Shown here one piece after another: positions 18,582 through 27,640 of a stretch of DNA of 61,221 bases. Numbering within the stretch: the stretch's first letter is position 1; each line of letters begins with the position of its first letter. Under the pieces are notes generated by a model. That model was not told where the DNA came from, made no database searches, and saw only the letters and a list, made by a program, of their open reading frames with translations. This DNA comes from an uncultured bacterium (GTDB lineage Bacteria > Spirochaetota > UBA4802 > JAGODF01). Position numbers and translations under genes: made by a program. Location: positions 1 to 61,221 of the forward strand of contig CAKZSV010000073.1 in NCBI GenBank assembly GCA_937921485.1. Direction: 5' to 3'.

Positions 18582-20039
18582 ATGAAAAACTCCTGCATCT
18601 TGATGATAATCGTTCTCGGCATTTCTCTTCTGAGCATATCTCCCGGCGTGGCGCAAGATCCGGTGATTCACAATCAACGGGGTGTCGAATACGGAAACCA
18701 GAAGGAATTCGATAAAGCGCTCTCCGAATTTGATAAAGCGCTCGAACAGTACAATAAAAACTCCGCGAAGGTCTATCACAACAAAGGCTGGGTTCTCGAG
18801 CAGGACAATAAATTCAACGAAGCCATAACGCATTATGAAGAAGCCGCGCGCAGAAACCCGGGGCAGATTGTGTCGCACGAGCGGCTCGGATATCTGTACT
18901 ATCGCACCGGCAAATACGACAGCGCCGTTCAAACCGGCGAACATGTCTTGAAAATCGACCCGAACAATCAGAATGTCATCACCTGGCTTCCCGATGCCTA
19001 TACGAAGCGGCTCCAGCAGAAAAAAACACAGGAGGTCGCAAAGGGGGAACCGGGTGATATTGCGCCTGTGGAGGATCCATGCAAGAAAGAAGAGAAGAAA
19101 AAAGTAGAAGCGCCCAAGCGCCCCATGCTCTACGGAACTTATGAAATAATCTCCCGATTTCCGTATTATTTTACAGGAGAAAAGGACGGCTTCGAGTATG
19201 AATCCGATCCCGGCCTTGGCTTTAATTTCCCCAATGAACTGTATATAAGCTATTCGCCCATACCCATGTTCGAATTTGATCTACGAATGGGAAATCCCTA
19301 TTTAGGCGCAATGATGCCGAACTTACTCGATTTTTCGGAAACCTTTCAGATGATGTATTACCTCGGATCATACTATCTCGGCGTCGGGATTATGATCAAT
19401 CACTATGATGATGATTTCAACTACGGCGAAAGCAAGGAAATGTACGATTACAAGGGCGGTCTTATTTTCGGGGCGAATCATGAGAACTATTCAATGCGCT
19501 TCATTTTCTACCCGCGCGAACTGCCCCATGATGGAAAACAGTCGACGGGCCGCACTCTCGATGTGGATTTCATCGGATATGAGTTCAGATATATTTTCGA
19601 CCGTAACCTGTCCTTCCATTTGAATTTGTCCATGCATGATTTTTATTTCTTCGATCACGATGCGGGATATTCGAACTACTGGGGTTTGTATAAAATCGGC
19701 TTTGGCCTCTCGCTGACGCAGTACGATGAAGCGACAGACCGCAAGTTTCTTGTCATCACCTTCGATTTTACACTGAATATTTATCTTATGAACCTGAATA
19801 ATGATGAACCTTACCGGTTCTTCAATGGACAGGGCTGGTATGGCGCGGATGCCGATAGCTGGTTTGCGGGAAATCCGTTCTCAGGATTTTATGGAGCCGG
19901 CCATGTGTTTTCGCTGCGATTCGAGGAGTGGATTCACAGAAATATTTTTCTGTATCAAAAAATTATTTTCGAACTTGTTGATGCCGAAACGGATCACAAT
20001 GAACTCGCCTTCCTTTTTGGTGCAGGCGTTTCCTGGTGA
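18582..20039 (+). CDS. Exported TPR protein with C-terminal beta-barrel-like domain
   Basis: The signal peptide (MKNSCILMIIVLGISLL..., cleavage near GVAQD) is followed by three TPR units (about residues 26-150), then a Lys/Glu-rich linker. About 300 residues follow that are rich in alternating aromatic and polar strands (for example MMYYLGSYYLGVGIMINHY) and end in Val-Ser-Trp. A terminal aromatic residue and the strand pattern suggest an outer-membrane beta-barrel with periplasmic TPRs. A GGAGGG ribosome site precedes ATG 18582. This combination is known in spirochaetes, but no substrate can be inferred. Confidence 0.75.
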   Translation: MKNSCILMIIVLGISLLSISPGVAQDPVIHNQRGVEYGNQKEFDKALSEFDKALEQYNKNSAKVYHNKGWVLEQDNKFNEAITHYEEAARRNPGQIVSHERLGYLYYRTGKYDSAVQTGEHVLKIDPNNQNVITWLPDAYTKRLQQKKTQEVAKGEPGDIAPVEDPCKKEEKKKVEAPKRPMLYGTYEIISRFPYYFTGEKDGFEYESDPGLGFNFPNELYISYSPIPMFEFDLRMGNPYLGAMMPNLLDFSETFQMMYYLGSYYLGVGIMINHYDDDFNYGESKEMYDYKGGLIFGANHENYSMRFIFYPRELPHDGKQSTGRTLDVDFIGYEFRYIFDRNLSFHLNLSMHDFYFFDHDAGYSNYWGLYKIGFGLSLTQYDEATDRKFLVITFDFTLNIYLMNLNNDEPYRFFNGQGWYGADADSWFAGNPFSGFYGAGHVFSLRFEEWIHRNIFLYQKIIFELVDAETDHNELAFLFGAGVSW

Positions 20040-20050
20040 GACGGCAGTGC

Positions 20051-20073
20051 CAAAAAACCTCTTTGGTTTTTTG
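20051..20073 (+). terminator. AT-rich hairpin after the beta-barrel gene
   Basis: CAAAAAACC at 20051-20059 pairs perfectly with GGTTTTTTG at 20065-20073 around a 5-base loop, 11 bp after the stop. The 3' arm supplies the T run. A TATAAT at 20084-20089 next to it may start the following transcript. Confidence 0.6.
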
Positions 20074-20121
20074 ACGATTGAGGTATAATTATTCCAAAGA
20101 AACTTTGCCCGGAGAGATAGT

Positions 20122-21672
20122 ATGAACGTATCTAAGTATTTTCTTTTGCCGTATCGTGAAAGTCCTTTTATTGTTCAGGAAAAAAGCAAAGCTTTATTCT
20201 ATTTTATTATGACGTTCCTGATTTTAATTCCTATCGCAATTACGGCATTTACTATTATCCAGTATCATGGATTGTTCGGCACTGCAAATGTAACGTTAAC
20301 AGTTTTGTTGATCACATCTGTTATTGCATTGATCTTGCTTAAAAAGGGCCGCTTCAATGCCAGCGCTAACCTTATGGCAACAGTTTCTGCAATTATTCTT
20401 GTGGTGTTTTTATTTTACAATGGTTTCCAGGCGAAAAATGCCGACCATCTATCGTTTACCTTTTATATGCCTGTTGTGATAATCCTCACTGCATTGTTTA
20501 GCCCTGTGCGGTGAGTGATTGGAATAAGTGCATTTTTTATTGCGAGCACGGTAGCGTCCACGCTTATTATGAGTACTATTTTGAGTGATACATACTTGCG
20601 GGTATTAAAAGAATTATCGGTTGATTATATTTTTTCAATTATTATAACATTTGTGTTGTGTTTACTGATTGTAAAACTCAATGATAAAAACATTGATAAA
20701 TTAAAGAGTGAGTCATCAGAAAATTTGCGGCAGCGCGATGTGGTTAAAAATTTATTGCTGTCAGTCCAGGATTTAACCCGCAAGCTGGCAAGAGTAGCTG
20801 AAGAGAGCTCACACTCGTCAGAAATGTTTTCCAGCAGTGCGCAGTCGCAGGCAGCATCAGCGGAAGAAATAACATCAACCGTGGAAGAAATGACGGCTGG
20901 CGTTGAGAGCATCAGCGATTCAGTTACAAAGCAGTTTGATATGATTAATCGCCTTATTGCCCGCATCAATGATCTTTCGGGTTTTATTGAAAACATGGGG
21001 AAGCGCGTAACCGATGCATCAGCAAAGGCGGAAGATGTTTCTATGCAGGGCAGCTCGGTGGAAGGGTCACTCAACACCATGAACGCAAGCATGGGAAGTA
21101 TACTGAAAAGCTCGCAGGACATGAATAATATCATTGAAATTATCAATGATATTGCAGATCAGATAAACTTGCTTTCGCTCAATGCGGCAATAGAAGCAGC
21201 CCGGGCAGGAGATGCAGGGCGCGGGTTTGCTGTTGTTGCTGATGAGATCTCAAAACTGGCAGACAGAACAGCGACAAGCATCAAGGAAATAGCTCAGCTT
21301 ATTACAATAAATGTAAAAGAAATACAGAGCGGTTTTGCAAATATTGAAACAATGACCGATAGAATACGAAATATGATTTCGGCTGTTGCAATGATATCAG
21401 GCGGCATGAAGGATTTATATTCATCAATGCAGATGCAGCTTGCCAACAATGAACAGGTCCGAAACGATGCGCAAATGCTCAAGGATTTTTCCGATAATAT
21501 TCTTGCTGCGATTGAGGAGCAGAAAACAGCTGCGATGGAAATAGCAAAATCGATTGGTGCAGTCAATGATACTGCACAGAGCAATGCGGCGGGTTCAATA
21601 AAATTATCCGATAATGCGCAGGAATTATTGAAGCTTGCCCGTGATCTTGAAGCTGAAACTTCACATATTTGA
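20122..21672 (+). pseudogene. Methyl-accepting chemotaxis protein interrupted by in-frame TGA
   Basis: The N-terminal half (20122-20511) has several membrane segments (FYFIMTFLILIPIAITAF; VTLTVLLITSVIALILL; NLMATVSAIILVVFLF). After a single TGA at 20512-20514 the same frame continues with two more membrane segments and a full MCP signalling domain including [18 protein letters not shown] and [14 protein letters not shown]. The reading frame is otherwise intact over 516 codons. If the stop is real, the receptor is inactivated unless translation restarts at GTG 20515, which directly follows and could produce the membrane-anchored C-terminal half. No ribosome site is evident. The region looks more AT-rich than its neighbours. 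Confidence 0.75.
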
Positions 21673-21772
21673 AATGCTTTGGACTGCAAATTGGAGAAAG
21701 GTTAATATAAAGAAGAAAAGCGACGTGATGCGAATAAAGAATGCGTCGTCATTAAAATCCGGGGGTGCCGCC

Positions 21773-23894
21773 ATGAAGAAGGTTCTGGTTGCTGTTTCTA
21801 TCATCATTCTCTGCAGTATCTGCGCTCTGGTCATAATAAGGAAAACCTCCAATAAAACCTACGGCACGAGAACCAACGGCGCAAAAAAAATCAGCGCTCC
21901 CTTCAAATACGCCGGTTATTCTGCGCCCCAATACAATGACCATGAGAAGCAAATGCTCTTCGTCACCATGTCTGATGGGGTGAAACTGGCGGTGGACGTG
22001 TTCATTCCGTGGCGGTCCCGCGAAGGAATCCTTTCCAGTTATATTCATCTACAATCCTTATGACCGTTCCAATATCAGCCCCTACATGAAATGGTGGGAA
22101 AAGGCCTACCTCTGGGTACGGTACGGCATCACTGGTCCGGTTTTTGACCAGATGATCTACGACGAGAATAGGTATCTTCTCTCCCATGGTTACGCCATCG
22201 TGGTGGCGGACATGCGCGGCACCGGGGCCTCCTTCGGCACTCAGATGCCCTTCATGCTCAAGGTTGGCCAGGACGGCAAGGAACTGGTAGATTGGATCGA
22301 GTCGCAGGAATGGTGCGACGGGAACGTGGGCATGCTAGGCCTTTCCTATCGCGGCTGAAGCCAGCTGGTTACCGCCTTTTACCGTCCCCGGGCACTTAAA
22401 TGCATCATGCCCGAGGTCATTGCTTTCAGCGGGTATGCCGAGGGGTTCCGTCCTGGTGGCATCGCCGCTCTCCGATGGATCGAGGCATATTCCGATTATC
22501 TGAACGGCTTTAATATGAACATATTCACCAACAACCTCGTCTTTCCCAAGGTGCAAAGGGTGGTCACCCCCCTGTATCCCACATGCCCCGTGGTTGACGA
22601 GGACGGCGACGGCGACCTGGCCGATGAAATCCCGCTCATGGACAAGGGCGACCCCACCACCTTCGTGGACGACGGCCCCCCGCGCTATGCCGACGGGGTC
22701 GTCCGCAAGGACAACTTCTATTACAACGCTACCATGGAACACGCGAAAAACATCCTCTTCAAGGACCTGGGCGTCATGATCCCCTTTATCGACAGCGTGG
22801 TGCCGGCGCCCAATGGCAATGTTACTTCCATAGACAGCAGTCCTGGGTATTTCGCGAAAAAGATCATGGAGTCGGGGGTTGCCGTGTATAATATCGGGGG
22901 ATGGTTCGACGGGTTTATCAAGGGAACGGTGAAGCTTTTTGCCACCATGAAATCGAAGAACCCCTCCAGACTTCTTATAGGTCCCAAGTTCCACTTGCCC
23001 GGGGTACCCGATGCTTACGGCAGATTCTTTTCCTATGAAGGGGATCTGAAAGAGCAGACGGCCATCGAGCGCCTGCGCTTCTTTGACCGTTATCTGAAAG
23101 GCATCCAGAACGGCATCGATAATGAGCCGCCGGTGTACATTTATATCATGAACTCGGGATGGCGCGCCGAGAAGGAATGGCCACTGAAACGCCAGGTGGT
23201 CACTACCTTCTACCTGGGACACGGAAAAACCATCTCCACGGAAAAAAGCAAGGAGGGCGCCGATACTTACGCCGTAGACTTTACACACAGCTCCAGCTAC
23301 GGAACAAACGACGTAAGCCGATACCTGATGATGTTCACCCCGGCGGGACTGATGGAGAGAACAGCCCGGGACGCGAAATGCCTGGTGTACGATTCTGGTC
23401 CTCTCGCCGCAGACACTGAGGTGACCGGTCATCCCGTGGCCGACCTGTGGGTATCGTCGAACAGGAGCGACGGGGATTTTTACGTGTACCTGACTGACGT
23501 GGACGTGAAGGGGAAATCCCTGTACGTTACCGAGGGTCAGCTCCGTGCGGGATGGCAGAAGCTGTATCCGGCCGATGCGCAGGTGAAGGGCGCGGTGAAG
23601 GTGCTGCCGGAGCTCCCCTGGCATGGTTATGCCAAGGGGAACTATCAGAAGAATATTCTTGCCGGGGGAAGAATCATCAATCTCCGTTTTGACCTGATGC
23701 CCATCGCTTGGGTCTTCAGGAAAGGCCACCGGATCCGCGTATCCATCGCTGGGGCCGATTATCCCGATTTTGAGCTGAACCCCGCACTCTCACCGGAAAA
23801 CGATCCGACCAAGGCACTGGCAACGACTATCACGGTGCACCGTTCGGCGAAGTACCCATCTAGAATCGAGCTGCCCATAATACCGGCGCAGTAG
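21773..23894 (+). pseudogene. CocE/X-Pro dipeptidyl-peptidase-type hydrolase, frameshifted and with in-frame TGA
   Basis: From ATG 21773 the protein has an N-terminal membrane/signal segment (KKVLVAVSIIILCSICALVII) and the start of an alpha/beta hydrolase (MSDGVKLAVDVFIP). Near 22010 the frame shifts: the family sequence continues one frame later (GGPAKESFPVIFIYNPYDRS). The nucleophile elbow GLSYRG (Ser codon at 22344-22346) is followed directly by TGA at 22356-22358, where relatives usually have Trp; the same frame then runs to 23894 through an X-Pro C-terminal domain. Two lesions make an active enzyme unlikely. By eye the gene is more GC-rich than the region to its left, so it may have been acquired. 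Confidence 0.8.
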
Positions 23895-24040
23895 CATGCC
23901 CGAAGGACATCACGAAAAATCATTCCGCCGTTGCAGCTATCTGCGCAGAGACCGCTTGTAATACATAATGTCATCCTAAACTTTCACCAAAACTTGTCCC
24001 ATGTACTCGAAAAAAATTTTATCAATTACAAAAAAAACAC

Positions 24041-24091
24041 TTGACGCTAAACCGACTGGTTGGTTTATTTATATCGGATGTTCGATATAAT
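24041..24091 (+). promoter_or_regulatory. Promoter with TetR-type operator for the GMC operon
   Basis: TTGACG (24041-24046) is followed by the palindrome AAACCGACTGGTTGGTTT (24049-24066), of a form typical for TetR-family operators. A second inverted repeat, ATATCG/CGATAT (24071-24076 and 24083-24088), and a TATAAT (24086-24091) follow. A -10 at TTTATT (24064-24069) would fit a 17-bp spacer. The TetR gene at 25545 is the obvious candidate ligand; that assignment is inference. Confidence 0.6.
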
Positions 24092-24125
24092 TTAAAACTG
24101 ACATACCAATTCAAGGGGGCACTGT

Positions 24126-25496
24126 ATGGAAGATCTGCAAAACAGGCAATTTGACGCAATCATTATTGGCACCGGCCCCGGTGGGGCAACAACGGCCCGC
24201 GAACTCACCAATCGTGGGAAAAAAGTTCTTATGCTCGAATGGGGTCCCGGCGGCCCGGTGAAAGGTTCACTGTGGCAATATATTCGTCAGCAATGCTGGC
24301 CGGGGAAGGGACTTTTAATTACCAATAATTTTTTAGGTATGGTGCGCGGCATCACTACCGGAGGAAGCTCGCTTTTTTATTACGGCACCTGTTTTCCTGT
24401 TCCGCATCAAATGTTGAAAAAATACGGGATCGATGTCACAAAGGAAGAAGAGGAAGCGCGCAGGGAACTTCCCATCGGGACATTGAAAGATGAAATGATC
24501 ACACCGATGGCGCGCAGGATTATGGAAAGCGCGCGTGCGCTCGGCTACGACTGGAAACCGCTTCAGAAATTCATGTATCAGAATCGCTGGAAACCGGGAT
24601 TTCGTTTCGGCTATTACGGCGATCCCAATCGCGTAAAATGGAGCGCGCGCATGTTTGTTGAGGAAGCTGTTCAAAAAGGCGCGGTCCTTTTGAATCACGC
24701 GAAAGTGAAGACGGTAATCCTCGACGGCAACAAGGCGGTCGGCGTTGAATTTAAGATGAAAGGCAAATCGTACAAGGCCTTCGCTCCGAAAATCGTTGTG
24801 GCCGCGGGCGGCATTGGTTCTCCCGTTGTTCTTCGAAAGATGGGGCTTGCAAAGGTAGGGTATAATTATTTTTACGATCCGCTTATCACCGTGTGCGGGA
24901 AGGTGAAAGATGTGCGCAAGCGGCCGGACGAAATTCCCATGACGGCCGGCATTCATTTCCCGGAAGACGGCATCGTGATGACCGATATGGCCATTCCCTG
25001 GCCGCTCGATCAGATGTTCACCGCGCAGGTGGGACGCTTCTGGAGATTGTTTGAAGCGCGCAAAACCCTTCGCATCATGATAAAAATTCGCGATGATCTT
25101 GCCGGCAGAATCACCGACAGCGGAGGCGTGCGCAAAAAGCTCACCGATGCCGACAGGGCAAAGCTTATGAAGGGCTATGAAATCGCGAAAAGAATTCTGA
25201 AAAAAGCAGGTGCTACGGGGATCTATAAAACCTGGTATCTTGCCGCGCATCCCGGCGGTACGGTAAAAATAGGCGAATTTTTAGATTCAAATCTTAAAGT
25301 AAAAAACTATGAAAACCTCTACGTGTGCGATTGCTCGGTGATTCCCGAACCATGGGGCCTTCCTCCGGCGATGACGCTTGTGTGCCTTGGCAAACGCCTT
25401 GCGAAGCATCTTGCCGGTGAAAAACCCGCAGCGGCCGGGGAAGCGAAAAGCGCTACAAGAAAACATGCGAAGAAAAAAAGCGCACGGCGGAAGTAG
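24126..25496 (+). CDS. GMC-family FAD oxidoreductase
   Basis: The N-terminal Rossmann motif AIIIGTGPGGATTA (about residues 11-24) binds FAD. GITTGGSSLFYYGT is the second GMC signature region, and the C-terminal block (AHPGGTVKIG, LYVCDCSVIPEPWGLPPAMTLV) carries the conserved GMC end. The length of 456 residues is short for the family, and the protein ends in a Lys/Arg/Ala-rich tail. Enzymes of this kind oxidise alcohols or dehydrogenate carbon-carbon bonds; the substrate is unknown. It is the first gene of the run leading into the dehydratase cluster, behind a promoter with a TetR-type palindrome, so it probably works on the same compound class. Confidence 0.85.
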   Translation: MEDLQNRQFDAIIIGTGPGGATTARELTNRGKKVLMLEWGPGGPVKGSLWQYIRQQCWPGKGLLITNNFLGMVRGITTGGSSLFYYGTCFPVPHQMLKKYGIDVTKEEEEARRELPIGTLKDEMITPMARRIMESARALGYDWKPLQKFMYQNRWKPGFRFGYYGDPNRVKWSARMFVEEAVQKGAVLLNHAKVKTVILDGNKAVGVEFKMKGKSYKAFAPKIVVAAGGIGSPVVLRKMGLAKVGYNYFYDPLITVCGKVKDVRKRPDEIPMTAGIHFPEDGIVMTDMAIPWPLDQMFTAQVGRFWRLFEARKTLRIMIKIRDDLAGRITDSGGVRKKLTDADRAKLMKGYEIAKRILKKAGATGIYKTWYLAAHPGGTVKIGEFLDSNLKVKNYENLYVCDCSVIPEPWGLPPAMTLVCLGKRLAKHLAGEKPAAAGEAKSATRKHAKKKSARRK

Positions 25497-25544
25497 TCAG
25501 GCGGAAATATTTCGAAAAATCACAATGCGCGATGGAGAAGAATA

Positions 25545-26177
25545 ATGCCGAAAATTGTCGATCACGATGAATACCGCCGCGAGCTTTTGCAAAAGTGTTT
25601 TTCAATTTTTTGCCGAAAAGGCTTTGCGAACGTCACCATGCGGGAACTTGCGGCGGAAATCGGTGTTTCAACCGGAACTCTGTATCATTATTTTCCGTCA
25701 AAGGAAAATATCATGGAGCAGATGTTCGAATATGTGCAGGAAACGAATGTGTATGAGTTCGTTTCCCGTACCGCACATTTACCCACAATTGCAGAAAAGC
25801 TTGATGTGTTTGTCGAAAAGTGGAAGGAATACGGCGAGTTCTACCAGAACCTCATGCTTCTTGCAATCGATATGATGCGGCACATAAAAAATCGGGATAC
25901 CGAGCAGGTTTTCATCAACTTTTCAAATTACTATACAAACGCCATGGCGCGTGAGCTGAACATCCCCGAAAAGCAAGCACGCTCGCTCTTCGTCTATTTG
26001 CTCGGCATGATTCTTCATTCCATGCTGACGCCGAACTTTTTGCCGTATGCAGAGCAGGTCGATACGCTTCGTATAATTCTGGATAAAGTCCTACCTGTTA
26101 ATGATGTGCTTCCCGCAACCGGCACATCAATGACGAATACTGCGAAGATTGAAACAGAAGAAGGTTTATCGAGGTGA
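25545..26177 (+). CDS. TetR-family transcriptional regulator
   Basis: The N-terminal helix-turn-helix (about residues 8-55) contains VTMRELAAEIGVSTGTLYHYFPSKENI, a textbook TetR DNA-binding domain. The remaining 150 residues are helical, as expected of the ligand-binding domain. It sits between the GMC oxidoreductase and the dehydratase genes on the same strand. The palindrome at 24049-24066 is a likely target, so it probably represses the whole operon until a CoA-thioester or related ligand binds. Its stop overlaps the region of the next gene's start. Confidence 0.92.
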   Translation: MPKIVDHDEYRRELLQKCFSIFCRKGFANVTMRELAAEIGVSTGTLYHYFPSKENIMEQMFEYVQETNVYEFVSRTAHLPTIAEKLDVFVEKWKEYGEFYQNLMLLAIDMMRHIKNRDTEQVFINFSNYYTNAMARELNIPEKQARSLFVYLLGMILHSMLTPNFLPYAEQVDTLRIILDKVLPVNDVLPATGTSMTNTAKIETEEGLSR

Positions 26178-26179
26178 CC

Positions 26180-27640
26180 ATGGCGAAAGATAATAATGAC
26201 CGCATCATGGCAAACGAAAATGCCCGGGAACAAATTTTTTTAGAGCATCTCGCGAAGTCAGTTGCTTCGAGCGAAGAATTCGACCGCATCGTGCGTGCGC
26301 TGGTGCCGTTTCTGGTGCAGCGGTGGGCGGGCCGGAATATCCTTAAAAAAGCCGTTGCCCGGCCGGTGGCAAAGAGCATACAAAAGAGCTTTTCGGAAAA
26401 TAACAAAAGCGCAATCGCGGATGAACTATGTGCCTCACCGGATTTTACAAAAGCAGCACTCAAGGAAGTACCTGCGCTGGCGAATAAAATCCTTGGGTTC
26501 ATCATGCTTATGGTGAAAAATATTTCCGAGCTTCCGGGTGAAGAGAAAGCGGATGTTGTTGCTTCATTTGTCGGAAGCCTCGAAGTTTCCCGGGCGGCCG
26601 AATTCATTAATGATCTGCTTAAAATCACCGGCGATATCCATAGGACCAATCCGCATTTTTTCGCGGATACATTAGCCCCTGCCATCGCCTCGCTCATTGA
26701 AACAGCCGATTTTGGCGAATTGAAGGAAGCAATTGAAAACTCGGCGGATGATGCGGAACTTCTGGCAAGAAAGATTAATGAAAAGCTCTGGGAATATCCT
26801 GCCAAGGTGATCTGCCTTTTGTCGCTCGTTCCGACGCTTGCAAATATCCTCATTCGTGCGGCGACGGAAACCATCGCGCCAATTAACCGACTCGCTCCCG
26901 ATCTTCTCACCGACGTGGTTTTTTCACTTGCGAACGATGTGGATGGTGCGCGCATCGGCACGCTTGTCAATGAATGTGCTGAACTGGTGCGAAAGCTCCA
27001 TACGGGCAATGCGCTTTTAGGTGAGCCCGGAAAACCGCAGCTTCCCCGCGTGGTACAGAAAATTGCAGAGGATATCCTATCTGCGATAGATTCAGCTTCG
27101 GTTTTGAAAGCAATGAACATGCTCGAAGAAATGCGAACGATGGTGCACATGTCATTTGCCGATGCGGCAGAGAAACATCCCGATCTCGTGAAGGGCATGT
27201 ACCGTCAAAAATTCCATTCTCTGAATTCGCGATTGCGGCACCTGACGCGTCAGCTCGATTTTCTTGAAATGAATTTGGATGATGATGAATCCGCACAGTT
27301 TTTGTCGCAGGGTATCGCGGAAGTCGACCCTCAGGAAGTCGCATCAATCATCAATCATGCGTGCGCTCTTTTCAACAGGGCACGGGAGTCGAATTCGGCA
27401 GTTGTTCGTGACGCGCTTTCTCAGATTACCGCATCGCTTGATTATCAGGAGATGGGCCGGGCGCTTCGGGGATTCATCGAAGATGCGGTTGATGCGTTGC
27501 GCCCCGTTGCAGGCGAAATTATGCCGCCGCTTGTGCGTGGTTTTGCCGAGCTTTTGTCGGAAGATGACGGCTCGGATGAGATGCGCGATGCCCTCGAAGC
27601 ATTCCGAAACGCAATTTTAGGGAAGGAGGTTGCGCGATGA
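26180..27640 (+). CDS. All-helical protein of unknown function
   Basis: I do not recognise this 486-residue family. It is almost entirely alpha-helical, with helices of 15-20 residues and many Ala/Leu/Glu positions (for example VLKAMNMLEEMRTMVHMSF), no signal peptide, no cysteine cluster and no nucleotide-binding motif. Hydrophobic stretches such as IINDILGFIMLMV-like segments are too short for secure membrane helices. ATG 26180 is chosen because GAGG lies 5-6 bases upstream and GTG 26174 would overlap it. Its stop overlaps the ATG of the first dehydratase subunit by 4 bp, so it belongs to that operon and may be an accessory or substrate-delivery protein. Confidence 0.6.
   Translation: MAKDNNDRIMANENAREQIFLEHLAKSVASSEEFDRIVRALVPFLVQRWAGRNILKKAVARPVAKSIQKSFSENNKSAIADELCASPDFTKAALKEVPALANKILGFIMLMVKNISELPGEEKADVVASFVGSLEVSRAAEFINDLLKITGDIHRTNPHFFADTLAPAIASLIETADFGELKEAIENSADDAELLARKINEKLWEYPAKVICLLSLVPTLANILIRAATETIAPINRLAPDLLTDVVFSLANDVDGARIGTLVNECAELVRKLHTGNALLGEPGKPQLPRVVQKIAEDILSAIDSASVLKAMNMLEEMRTMVHMSFADAAEKHPDLVKGMYRQKFHSLNSRLRHLTRQLDFLEMNLDDDESAQFLSQGIAEVDPQEVASIINHACALFNRARESNSAVVRDALSQITASLDYQEMGRALRGFIEDAVDALRPVAGEIMPPLVRGFAELLSEDDGSDEMRDALEAFRNAILGKEVAR

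Noticed and set aside
20512..22358. TGA as a sense codon (Trp or selenocysteine)
   Set aside because: TGA is used as normal stop in several intact genes here (cas10, tetR and others), and no selenocysteine insertion structure is visible.
22335..23729. Long open frame of 464 codons on the minus strand
   Set aside because: It is antisense to the hydrolase pseudogene, which has clear family motifs on the plus strand; composition is shadow-like and no motif is seen.
24333..25250. Minus-strand frame of 305 codons
   Set aside because: Antisense to the GMC oxidoreductase with its clear motifs; no independent evidence.
26098..27198. Minus-strand frame of 366 codons
   Set aside because: Antisense to the helical protein, very rich in Ser/Ala/Arg as expected from a shadow frame, and without a ribosome site.
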